Shown piece after piece: positions 1-16,199 of a stretch of DNA of 64,000 nucleotides. Made by a program: the position numbers and the translations under genes. How positions within the stretch are numbered: position 1 is the first letter of the stretch; each line of letters starts with the position of its first letter. Origin of the DNA: Rotaria macrura (taxonomy: Eukaryota > Rotifera > Eurotatoria > Philodinida > Philodinidae); the NCBI GenBank assembly GCA_900239685.1, contig OENT01000161.1:111047-175046 (forward strand), in the 5' to 3' direction. The notes below the pieces were generated by a model that was not told where the DNA came from, ran no database searches, and saw only the letters and a program-made list of their open reading frames with translations.

Positions 1-3000
1 CTTTAAAACAAGTTGTACGATTGTGACTGATATTGTATCCTCCGAAGCGGTGCAACTGCCCTCGAATCCTCCCAAATAATAATATTCGTCATCCGCCTTC
101 GTAGAACAATTAATTAAGGAGATGAATATGATATAAGCGAATTGTTTTCTTGAATTTATTAGTAGTTGTGTTTACTACTTGAATATTTATCATTCAGAAA
201 TTCTTTTTCACACAACTAATATTTCGATGCAGTCGTGAGATGGGAAACGTTTCCTTCTTTTCTGTATTCCTGCAGCTGTTACATCATCTATTGACTTCGA
301 TCCTATCAATCATCAAAAAAACGTCTCACCTTTGAAAAATAAATCTATTACTATCAATGTTGTCAATAAGAATTGAATCGTTAATGAATCTTCTACACAA
401 TACTATATCATAGATGATAGTGGTTAAGCACTGAAAAATTTCATATTCTAGAAATTTTCAAGGGAAACTAAACCAAAGTTTCATAGATGAAAAGTCAAAT
501 GCTATGTGAAACAGTGAGGAAAAGGTGAACAAGCGGAAGAGGGGGCAAGTCTTATCAGAATTCATGAACGAAGATGGATTACTAATCAATCGATCGATTT
601 GATCAACGCTCATCTTACGGAAAGCATTGATTTGAATCAGCATTTTGAAGAATATGGCTTTCTAGTAGAGTACAAGACGTCTCTTCAAGCTTATGAGAAA
701 CTCATAGCATCTGTTGGCACTAAATTATAATCAATGACTGTGTACAGCCATGTATTCCGAAAAGAGTTTTACAATTCGATACTGCCTAGATTTTCGATGA
801 TCAATTTCATTCAAACAATATCATACCAACCAAGGACAGGTTACCTCACCTCACATACTACAACTCGCCTCCCTCGGTACCAATACAAACACAACGGAAG
901 ATCTCGTTTGATAAAAGTTTACTGTATCCTATATTTCAATATACAATGATAAAAACTTGGTTTAAATTTTGAATTCAGTGAAAACTATTCCGATTCCTTT
1001 GATTGAGAATAATATTCAAAAAAAAAACAGAACGGTGAACTAAATTTAGAAATGAACGTTCTCAGTGAAATCTAGAACACACTGTAATATATTCATGGTG
1101 TATTCGATTGGCACTTGTATAGAAAAAAGCAGCTTTTCAACATTTGTATCATGATGCTATGGCAATATCGTTTTCGAAAGATACTTTTGGCCATGTAATA
1201 TGCTACGCAGTTTGGTGAATATCTGGCTTTATTAAGATTATTCATCGGAAGAAAACATATAGAATGTATAAGGTAAAATGAAGAGATTTCAGTTGCAGAA
1301 CTCAATCTATGCATACATACCAAAGAATGGATTCATCAAATAATTATCCCCTAGAAAAATATTAGCATGTGAGAAAATTATGACTTTATCTTTCGTTCAG
1401 ACTGGTTGAATTATCCTGATATGTATTGCCAAGAAACTATTAGAAATAAATTCAGTAAATAATGACTACAAGAAGTTTCAGTTTATCGTTCGATTATTAT
1501 TATTTTTTCATCACCATTCTGTTATCAGGTCCTGATTTGTGATTTCTGATAGTTCTACATTATTACTGTAATCCGGTACATGTGAACATTATCCTTGTGA
1601 AATATTCAGTTTAGTTAATACTTTGAATATATTTTTCTAGAAAATAAAAAACTGATACGTGCATCTACCTGACAAGAGTATTAATTTGACCGGGTCAGAA
1701 CTCTGAACATTTCTCCGGTTCGAATGAAAAGAATAAAGCAACGATATGACTTACTTGTTCAAAGGTCTGCCTGTGGAATGTATGATGAAATGTGAAAAAA
1801 GGATGATCTTAATTATTAGTCTAAATATTTAGAATACCAAATGTGGTTATTTTACAGACACTATGTTGATCATGAATGGTAAAAATCTAAATTTTGACGT
1901 ATTAAATTCGACTAAATTATGCAATATCAAAGATTTTCAAACGCTTAACTTCATCTCAAAAATTTCTTTAGACATATCAACAACGCAAAAGAAACGCATC
2001 CCCTATTCCGATCGAATGAGAAACAAAATAAAATATTCGATACCAAGTAGTTTAGTAAGTAAGTACAGCAATAATATGAGTTTAAAACTTCTTGATATGT
2101 AGCAGAACTATCCTCACAATACAGGGCCGAAATGATGTGTGGGGATGGATAAATTGTATGAATATAAGGAATTCGTTCATGACAAGCTGTTGCTTTTGAT
2201 CAGATCTCAACGAATTCTAATTTAAGTAGATAGGAAGGAATTGAATTATGTATTTTAAAAGCAAAATATAAATTACTACAATATCAAGTCAGCTCAGAAT
2301 AAGTGGACTTGAATCTTTCTACTAAGATAAATATTAGATACCCGCAGAACTTAAATTCATGAAAAAGAATCTTTCTCAGAGAAATACGTAGCCTTAATCA
2401 ATTATATTTTGTCTCATATCTGCCTTTCACATTGTAACGTGCTATTTCATAGTATGGTTTCATTTGTAATTTATTATTGAAGATTCAAACATACTGATTT
2501 GAATAAAAAAAAAATTGTAGAAACTTTGAATTCAAATCCAAGTGCTATGTGTACTTCAAAAAGTGAAGCTGACGACAGATTGATTTTGACTAAACTGTCT
2601 AAAAGAATCGACCAGCAGTGTCACCATACAACAATTTTTCATAGCTTTTTGGAAGTGAAATATTGAGGAAACCTGAAACGAACCATAGTTACCTCTATGG
2701 TATGCCATCATTTAGAGCTCTTGACAAGTTCTATCCACTCCAAAAACAACAACGTTAGTTCTATGGGAAATAAACACATATCATACAGGAAAAGTATCAA
2801 CATACATGAGTTTTTCATAGTTTTGGGTCACGGTGGTATTAAGAAAATTTCAAACGCAACATATTAAGCTCTACAATTTAGCACCATTTTCTAGCACAGA
2901 CGATTCCCTATCGAATGATTCATACTAGTTGAGTTTTAATTTTGCCTATGGCAAAGATTTTGACTTGCGAAAATTGGAATAGGTCAATATTTGCATAGAA

Positions 3001-5651
3001 AATAATGATATTTCTTGCTATAACTCAGTAAATCCTTGACGAACTATCCTCATCTTCGAACTCGACCGAGATATTGATGACATAATGCTTTGTACCAAAT
3101 TTAATGACAATCGGCTTAGTCTTTCAGGAATTATCGTGTAAACGGCTTGGACACACTGACGGATTCTATAGTGTACTCACTTTTTGAGTACAAAACGAGC
3201 TAAGTTTTAGATTTAACTTGCTGATGGCATATCTACTTTATGATTTTACTATATTAATCATCGCCTTTGAAAAAAAGTCGCGGGTTGGCTGTTCATTTCT
3301 CATGATTTTATTACTTGATTTAGGATTCATACTTTGGAAATGATACAGTTTTTCATGAAACAAGAGTTTCATAAGATTGCTGGGTTCATGAAGAGATAAC
3401 AAAGAAAACAGCTGCGCTCCTGCCCGTATTATTTTCTACTCGAATATAGATCATTTCATTGAATACTCAACGGAATTCAAAGTATATCAGGAAAGATAAA
3501 GTACCATTCATGCGACTACAACTACGGCTGCATAGACAAACTATGTGAATTTTCTCCTACACCGAAAATTTTCAATTATTAGGAATTTATTTTTATGAAA
3601 TAAAAAATTCATAAACAAGTGAAATCTTCTATATCTTGTCTAGAATATGTAGATTTCTCAGGAATGCAGTAACTTAACAAGAAAATATCCACTCTTATTG
3701 AAACTACGAGTCCATAATAATATTTCTTCATATTTAAAAAATAGTTGAATTACAACCACACTATTCATGAAAACTATTGCGATTCTTAAATGATAACTAC
3801 TTCGTGCCAATTGTTTTTATTTCTTTTGTAAAATAGTGTGTCGATCAACGATCAGTTTCAATAGCGGAATATGAGGTCACATTAAAGATGCTGGATTTTT
3901 GTTTAGATTATTCTACAGTCTACCGTTGGGTTAAAGCTTAACAGAGAGACAAAGATAGAAAAATAGCTATACGGTTTCAGACGAGTACTATGACAGTCGT
4001 AAATGGTTGTGTACAGGATGAATTACGACCTTATATCATTCTGTCCTATACGATACGATGTGTAAACAACCGAAGTTCCCGGCACACGTGGTTATTCTAT
4101 TCGTTCTACTATGTTATTTTGCGTGATTATACCAATTTCAATCAAAAAAAAGAAATATTATCTGACACCTATGCAAGTAAGAAAATTTTGGGTCTTACTT
4201 TAAGCCGTGACTCCTTTGCATTTCAACGTTCACATAAACTTGTTTTTAGATAAAAATTACTTACAACCACATTTTTTACTGGATGCACAACAAAAAATCT
4301 ATCTGAGAAAAATGGAAGTCTCCTTACAACTACATACAATATGATATGGGAGTTTTTAATGCTAGTTTTTTGTGTGAGTTCCGTCGTGAATCTATTGCAT
4401 ATTAAAGAATTGTTCGCACTAATGTTTTTCTTTGATCCAGTAGATTGATTCTTGTTTCTATGAGTGATTCTCTACAACAAAAATTTTGTTGCAAAAGCTT
4501 CGTGTCATCTGGAAATGTATCTTCCTTGGGAGAATAACCTATAATTATTTAGCACTTTTGCAACATCTAACATCTAAAGTGAAATTGCTTTCTTGATTTT
4601 TCCAGTGTTTTCTAGAACAATTTACATTTCATGAGAAAAACTGATATCCAGCAAACAGCCTCATTCATAATTTTGCTGCCTTACATTTTATATTTTGAAT
4701 CAAATTCTTTTGAGTAATATTTAACTAAAAAACCTACATCGAATTTCGTTTTCTGTTTCTCCTTTAAAAGCGACATCTATCATTGAAAAATCTAATTGTA
4801 TCGATAAGTAAACTAGTAATATTGTATTGGAATGGACTGTACAACATTTACTTTTTCGAAAACAATAAATATAATCAAAAATAATGCTCTAATGCGTTGA
4901 CCAACAATACTTGTTTATTAATATGACTAGCGACCAGTTAGGAATCGTAGACAAGGTTTCGAATCGAACAGTCTTATTTTGCACTCGCTCGAACTAAGAC
5001 ACATAAATATGGATCGATATCTCAATAAACGACATTGTACACAAAATGCTTCGAAGAGTAAAATCTTCAGGTATTGCTTAGTTGAATAGCCGTCCAAGAG
5101 TTGAGAAATAAGGAACGATTGTAAGATGGTTTAGGAAAATTTAGTTGACGGTTTGCAAGACTAGAAAAGTTGTTTTTTTCGAGTTTCTGCCCTCGCAATC
5201 ATTTTAGATTGATAGATAAGCTTGATTTACTTGAGATCTTTGCATTGAAGTGAACAAGAAACTTTTCTTGTTTCTGAAACAATCGATATAGATGTGTCAC
5301 GAACAAGCGTTTTTCATTACTTGCACCTTGTTTAAGAGGTTTTTCATAATTTCAAATCGTTGTAAAACTTAGGCGGCTATAATCAACACATCTAAGTACG
5401 TAAACTCAGTTAGGATGAGATTGCTCGCAGAAATACTTTCAACATAATACTTGACCATCTATTTTTTTTCACGCGTTTGTTTTCCTTGAAAATCATCATT
5501 CGTTATTTGGATATTAATGAATAGTATTTGTTAGTCTTTCGCGCGTTTGAATATTTAATGAATAAAATAATATTCGAATGAACGCAAAAAGTCGATCCAT
5601 TCATGTTCAGTGATCAGTTTCTACATTTTAGAAAAACAAAAATAATAAAAA
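1..5651. other. Gene-poor AT-rich flank
   Basis: No conserved coding block, RNA gene or transposon terminus is recognisable here. Short open frames exist at 734-949, 1863-2102 and 3990-4253, but their translations have low complexity, resemble no family I know and have no convincing splice partners. The last few hundred bases should hold the LTV1 promoter; I see no defined element. Confidence 0.5.
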
Positions 5652-8600
5652 ATGCCTCATCGTCGAAAATTTATTGATAAGAAAAAAGCAATCACATTTC
5701 AACTAGTTCATCGTAGTCAACATGACCCGTTAATTGCTGATGATACTGTTGGTGAACGTGTACTTGTACCACTTCCTGTAAGTTTTACTTTTCATGCAAA
5801 AATTTTCATTATCCATTTAAAAATAATTATAATAATTAAGGTTGATCAAAGAAAAGTTGAACAACGTAAATTCGGCATCAACTACGATGACGACTATGAT
5901 TATTTACAACATTTAAGAGATCCGTGTGCACCCCCAGAAGAATATTCTGTACATGTCAATCATATGGAAGAAGATGGTGAAGAAGAAGAAGAAGAAGACG
6001 ATGATGATGCTGATGATGATAACGAATATGACGATGAAAAGCATGAAAATAATCAAGATACCGTAACATAGCTCACGAAAAAAAACCGAATAAACTTTTC
6101 ACAACCGCTATTTATTTCCTATTCAGACTGTAACTCGTTTTAATCTTCCGTCAACTGTTTTCGAAAGTAAAACAACAAATGAGATTGGAATGTTAAATTT
6201 GGCTGCTCCAGATTCTGGTAGAGATTTGTTGTCTTTATTTTATAATGGAAAACAAAATATTTCTATTCGATTTTTAGATCCGAAAATTCATTGGGATCCT
6301 GATGTTATTGCTGCACTTGATGATGATGAATTCAATTATGAAGCTGATGAAAATGCGCTTGATGATGACTTCATGTTTAAAGCCAATGGTATACAACCAC
6401 TTGCTGATGATGAATGTGATGAATTCGAGTAGGAATGATTCATAGTAAAAATAATGAACATTCTTCGTATTTTTCATTGTAGAGACGAAATAATAAATGA
6501 AAATCTACCGGCGAATATTCCACCACTATTTGTTCCTAAAACGAATAAACCAATACCACTTGCTCTAAGACGTTTTCTTGATCAAGACGATGATGATGAC
6601 GACGATGATCGTGATAATAATTCGAATTTCGGTCATCATGATGATGATAAACAAACATCGAAAACAAAATATACAAATTACTCTATGACATCATCAGTAA
6701 TTCGAAGAAACCAAGGCCTGCAAAATATGGATGAACATTTCGATAAAGTTTTCGATGAATATGATGATGATAATATTGGTGCTCTAGATTCTCATCATAT
6801 TAATCAGCAAGGAGCCTCTATTGAAGATGATCTTGTTAAACAAACTATGGAACAGTTTGAACATCAACAGATGCAAACGTAATATTTTTCTTTGAATATT
6901 GAAATGAAAATAAAATAGACATCACCATTTTTAGATTCTGATTAGCATGCTTTGACAGATTAATATTTTATAGAGAGAGCCGATTTTAGTCTCTTTAATA
7001 ATCTTGACCCGGAATCAAGCCTTGATCATTATTCGAAACATGATTTCAATGCTTTTGTTAAGTTTTCACTAGAGTTTTTCTTTTTGGCTACACCCATGAT
7101 ACACTAATGAATATTTCCTAATTTCAGAACTGCAACATTGTTTTGAGACATACCAAAAAAGATCTATTAAACTATAGGTATAGAAAACTGAATCACGTCT
7201 ATTGATTATAAAGCAGATAGATCCATGAAACCTAATTTCTATAATAGGCTTGCGTAAATGATTCATGTTCTTATTCTCTTTCACGTTCATCAGAGTTACA
7301 AAAATAAGATTTCTATATTTTATGGTTCTTACAGATTAATAGTAAGTCGTAAGTCATTAATCAATGGATTTACTCATGCACATTTTTATTTAGAATTCAG
7401 GTAACCTAGTCATTGTGTTAAATTTGACCATTCGTTTACTCTGCTCAGAGCCAAAAACAACTAACTTGACATGAGTCATAGATACTATCTTTCTATTGAT
7501 ATCAAGTAGTGGCACGACCAGAACATTAAGTTAAGATGGTTCAGTTAATATTTATGAAATCAACTTCAACTCCAAAACATTTTCATATCGAACTTAGGGT
7601 CACTATTTTGAATCAAACGTTTTTACTGACCAAGATCACGATCTAATAGAGACAAGGTTCATTTTTTTAGTCCTAGCTTATCTAATCATGAAAATAGAAT
7701 ATCAGAGGATCCGAAAGATCTAGTCTCGAAATGATGAATTTTAGTATGAGTGGAAATCTATGAAAATTTGACCTAGAAATAATACAATTGTACTGAAGTA
7801 TGTTTATTTTAAACAATAAACTCATTAGCACTGTATGTTGCAAAGCAGTGGTATTTTAATGACAAGCTTATGTCTCACTAGTAATCTATTCATTCTGTCT
7901 CAAATTTTAATAAATATCGACTGATTAAAATTCATATTATAAATGAACGAAGTTATATCTTGAAATTCAATAAATGACATGCTGACAGTCCAAGAACGAT
8001 CTATCGATAGATTATAGCTCCACATGAACAGTGACTTTACAATTAAAGAAGCTCGTTCGTTGAATTCACCTTGAAGTCATCCTTCTGACTAGAATCAAAA
8101 CCGGCTCGAATTCTATCTATTTGAAATGTAGCCATGTTCCACCCAGTGTCTAGGTTGGAGTACTCGATTAATATTTGTGTTTATCTTGAAAGGAAAATTG
8201 TCATCGACATAGATAAACTATTTTCAACAGGTTATAGATAAACACACTTAGTTCAGTATCGAATGAACAACGAAAATAAAAAGAACTTCTATGTTTTGTT
8301 GTTGTATACTTTAGTGATGAACAAATCGAACGAGCAGCAATAGAAAAAACTAAGAAATTGGCTAAACGATTATTAACTGAACCTGAAAAGATCACAACAA
8401 TAACAGTTGACGATGATGATAATGATGATGAAAAATGGGATTGTGAAACAGTGTTAACAACATATTCAAATATTTACAATCATCCAAAATTAATAACACA
8501 AAATCCACCAAACCGAATTCGTTTATCAAAAAAGACAGGTTTACCTTTAACAGATAGTAAAAAAACAAAAGAGAGACCGGTTGAAGAAGAAGCAGAAGAA

Positions 8601-8896
8601 CATGATAATGATAGTCAATCAACCGGACAGTCATCGATTATATTCGAAAGAAAAAAAGGTGAAACTAGTGAAGAACGACGTGCAAGAAAACAGGCTGTCA
8701 AAGAAATTCGAAGAGTAAAATTTTCATTTGTTTCGTATTGAGAAACTAATAACCTTTGTTTTAACCCTAATTTCAGGATCGTCGAATTATTAAGAAACAA
8801 ACGAAAATAGCTTTCAAAGTAGAAGAACAGAAACAATTACATGAGCAAGCTTTACATGCAACACAAGCACATTTACAAAGTCTTCGTGTCACTTGA
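5652..8896 (+). CDS. LTV1: LTV1 ribosome biogenesis factor, six exons
   Basis: LTV1 is a conserved assembly and nuclear export factor of the 40S ribosomal subunit. Exons join in frame at 5652-5777, 5841-6062, 6127-6428, 6483-6878, 8315-8714 and 8777-8896, giving 521 residues (human LTV1 is 475). Diagnostic blocks appear in family order: N-terminal MPHRRKFIDKKKAITFQLVH, then DDDYDYLQHLRDP, DPDVIAALDDD, YSMTSSVIRRNQ, YDDDNIGALD, KWDCETVLTTYSNIYNHP, and a basic C-terminal helix with ERRARKQAVKE. Long Asp/Glu runs separate them, as in other LTV1 proteins. All introns are GT...AG; phases are 0, 0, 2, 2, 0. Intron 1 (63 bp) has no stop and stays in frame, so a naive ORF reads through it, but it interrupts the conserved alignment. 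Intron 4 is 1436 bp against 54-64 bp for the rest. PGM1 follows on the same strand after 162 bp. Confidence 0.95.
6879..8314 (+). other. Large intron 4 of LTV1
   Basis: A 1436-bp interval between the GTAATA donor after 6878 and the TTTAG acceptor ending at 8314. Joining the two sides restores the LTV1 frame. I see no transposon terminus, coding block or RNA motif inside. The size is striking because the other four introns of the gene are 54-64 bp. Confidence 0.8.
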
Positions 8897-9058
8897 AATC
8901 TGTTTTGTTCATTTTTTGTTGCATTATTGGAAGAAAAACAAAAGAAAGAAAAAATCGAAACTTAACTTCATGCATTAATTATTGTTCTCATGTGTTCTTT
9001 TTTTGTTTGTTTTTCTAGATTAATAAGTTCATTTTAAAAAAACAGTAACTTAAGAGTA
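8897..9058 (+). promoter_or_regulatory. LTV1-PGM1 spacer with splice-acceptor-like site
   Basis: Only 162 bp separate the LTV1 stop from the PGM1 start. A T-rich tract ending in TTTTTCTAG (about 9001-9018) lies 40 bases before the PGM1 ATG. It looks like a 3' splice site for either a 5'UTR intron or spliced-leader trans-splicing, which is documented in bdelloid rotifers. No AATAAA is seen in the spacer. The trans-splicing role is inference. Confidence 0.4.
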
Positions 9059-13001
<3,943 letters not shown>

Positions 13002-13236
13002 TTAATTAATCAATCTAACATAGTCGTTGTATGCCACAGCCTGACGCTTTCAAAGTTCAGTTTAAATATTCTCGCTCCGGTTTAATCCTGCTTTTTGTAT
13101 TAGTAGGTAGTTGTTTGATCTGTAGCTAAATCCTGCATTATTCGTGTTCATTTAGTGTTATTTATTTGCCCGTATCTTTTTTCTGTCAATCATAAAAACT
13201 TAGTTGCAGAATGATTTAATTCAAATTATTCATATG

Positions 13237-13242
13237 AATAAA
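13237..13242 (+). terminator. Likely PGM1 polyadenylation signal
   Basis: An AATAAA hexamer lies 236 bp downstream of the PGM1 stop codon in otherwise non-coding sequence. Position and sequence fit a metazoan poly(A) signal, but AATAAA is common in DNA this AT-rich. Confidence 0.4.
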
Positions 13243-13473
13243 AAACGCATTATTCAAAATTGAAGTGTTTCTCATATTTTTCAATCAATAAGACTAATTA
13301 AATCTATGTTCATATTATTAAATCTTGTTTGAAGAAAATTCATCGAGAAATATCGATTTTTTATTATGCTATATGTCGAACAAAATTATAATCCTGTCGA
13401 TCAAATGAATATTTTCTTAGTCTCAGATGAATCCTATCGGATGTAACTTGACGGAGGGAAACATTTCTCTTTC

Positions 13474-13486
13474 GGGGGGGGGGGGG
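13474..13486 (+). repeat. G13 homopolymer
   Basis: Thirteen consecutive G in strongly AT-rich DNA about 470 bp past the PGM1 stop, followed by CAGGGAG. It is an isolated mononucleotide tract and a point where read length or assembly could be unreliable. Confidence 0.9.
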
Positions 13487-16163
13487 CAGGGAGATTTTCT
13501 GATTTTTCTAATACTTTCTACAACGAACGCATGATTCTACTATTAGAATTAATTCTGCCCGTTTACATGACAACAGAAATTAAATGCTTTTCCAGTTCAA
13601 AAACGATTGCCAGCAGCAGAAGAAACTATGTTAAATAACACTGTGTCTTCAAATAGTAGTATATATTAATTTTGATTTGTATCGTTGGAAACAAAAACTC
13701 TCATTATTCATGTGTTGTGATAATATTTAAATGTAGACAACAACAGCACATGAGTGTTACCCAAGTTGGACTATGGTTCGGGCACGGATAGATGATTGAT
13801 ATCAGGTTGTGTCATATGTACGCATCCATTAGTATACGATGACAATTCAATGCCTCGAAATATTTTGCATTCTATTTTCATAGATATTATTAATGTTTAT
13901 GTTGACTCTGAGCTACGCCAATATGAGTTTAGCCGTAAATTTACTAGTATTTCGGGACATTCTTCTAGTGCACAAATATGTTCGTTGTTATTATCGAAAA
14001 CCATTATAAATCTTGTCATATTTGCGTCTTATATTCGGATGATCTCAATCAAATGTCTTACTGTCATTTGCAAATAATTTATTATACTATTTTTGAAAAT
14101 TGATCCATAATCGAAGTTTTCCATCTGGCTAATGTCAAAAAATTTCTCGATAATACAATTCGATGCGTGCATGAGTATCAAATAACTGTACAAGAGAAAA
14201 ACATTGAACGTATGAGATACTATTTGTAACACATAAATATATTAAGATTTTTTCTTTTTTGAAAACAAAAGTTAATGTTAACTAATGTGTACTTGTTGAA
14301 CGTGAAAAGCTTTTTATTGAACGATTTATATTTAATTTTGATGTCGATATACTTGTATGTAGAGAATTTTACTCGTCGGCTTTCTCTTGGATACCATGTT
14401 TATATTTTTCATAAGAAAATTGAAACGACGTTGTCATATTGCTTAAAAACCAGAACATGAACTAACTTAATATTATTTTTGCAAGCACATGATTGATGCC
14501 AGTTGCAAAAATAAATAGATCAACATGGGTTTGAGAACAGAATCTTTCAACGTTTCAATCTTATCTTTCGACCTATTAATTCCATTCGATGGAAGCCAAT
14601 ATGAAAAATGTCGTTTATATTTTTTTGTTGTTTTTTTTCTAAAATCAAACATCAAGCATGAAACTAAAACAATAGAAAAGTATATTAGTAATCCTAATAA
14701 TAATACAATCATGTTCTAATTTTACGGCATTCTCAATGCAACATTATCATTATTATTATTTAGTTTTCAGTGTCATATCTACTTGATATAGTTCGATGAA
14801 TTTCATTCGCTTGTGTCGTTTTCATTAAGACAAGAGAGGCCATCAATAATTATCCGGAAATACATTACCAAATATCTTCATTTGTTATTCTTGACTAATC
14901 GAACGGAAATAGCTAAATCAAAGTTGATTCATTAGTTTTTGTTATATTTTCATTGAATATGATCTAGATTAGTACGCAAAAAACTTGCCTATCCTAATTG
15001 AATTGTCCAATTTCAATGAATTTCGTAGCATAACCATTATTTCTATTTCTATATGGAAATCCAATACCAGGAAAATCAATGTTATTAAATAGAACCAGTG
15101 ATGAGTCTATTGTTCATCACTTTCATTTTTGTTTATCTAAACAATCATTGAAGTCAGTAGTTTTTGTAGAAAAAACAGATTCGATCCCAGCTATTAATTC
15201 AGATTCTATAAAAAATTTAACCATGCATTGTTGCTTATTCTTAAAATTGAGCATTGGTTTGTCTGTTGTTCATTGAATCACTGAATTAATGCAAACAAAT
15301 GTTTTCTTTTAATAATCTTATTATCGTCTGTTTTATTCATCAGAAAGAACAGTCATTCCCATACTGTTGTCAAGTAAGAATATATAAACATCTTATTCAA
15401 CCATGATTTGACGTACTTCACATAGTGTTTTTATGCTTCCCTATTTAAATTTATTCGAATGAAACAATCTATTCACTTACCTTGCATGAAGTAGCGACCA
15501 ACGTGTCAATGTCTTTAGCATTCAATTATTCACATCAGAGAAACAATATTACATGGAAGAAGAACAACAACAACATCAAGGAGAACGATTAATTTTACAG
15601 TTAAGAACATTTGCGTTCGGGTAAAATAGGAGATCTTATCCGACAACAAATGATATAAAAATGTTATATGGAAATGAAGAATTCCTTATGAAACAGAGAT
15701 CTAGGATGTAAATGAGTGTTAACGTAGAACAAGCAATAACATGAATATTATACTTTATTTCAAAGTTAACAAAGTACTATTTGTTGATACCTCATGAACA
15801 AGAACTATTCATAGATAATTTATTAACCATAAAAACAACCAATGATTTAGAGAATCAGAAATAGTTTTTCCTGTCATAATTGATCGAAATTCTTTGTTTA
15901 AACGATAGTCACTGTTCTTTACATTTCTATTATTTGCTCACGATGAGTCTCTGGCTAATAACAAAAGTTTTACTTGATTCATATTCACATTATAGAAATC
16001 TGGTGCCTTTTATTTTCCTATTTGTTCTTTCTATTATCAGCTGTCTATTCTGCATTAATTTTATTACTTGATACTCTATCTTTTCTGTCTTCATTAGAAA
16101 TCTTTCTGTTTCTTGAATTTTATTTATCATTCAGACAAACAATTTTACATCCATGATGGCATT

Positions 16164-16165
<2 letters not shown>

Positions 16166-16196
<31 letters not shown>
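16166..16196. repeat. (TA)n microsatellite
   Basis: A near-perfect alternating TA run of about 30 bases. Confidence 0.9.

Positions 16197-16199
<3 letters not shown>

Noticed and set aside
1715-1730. tRNA T-arm-like GGTTCGAAT
   Set aside because: No acceptor stem, D-arm or anticodon arm could be assembled around it. No other tRNA or rRNA was found in the window.
5778-5840. Coding read-through between LTV1 exons 1 and 2
   Set aside because: The 63 bp has no stop and keeps frame, but it has GT...AG ends and encodes a Phe/Ile-rich insert absent from the conserved LTV1 alignment, so it was treated as an intron.
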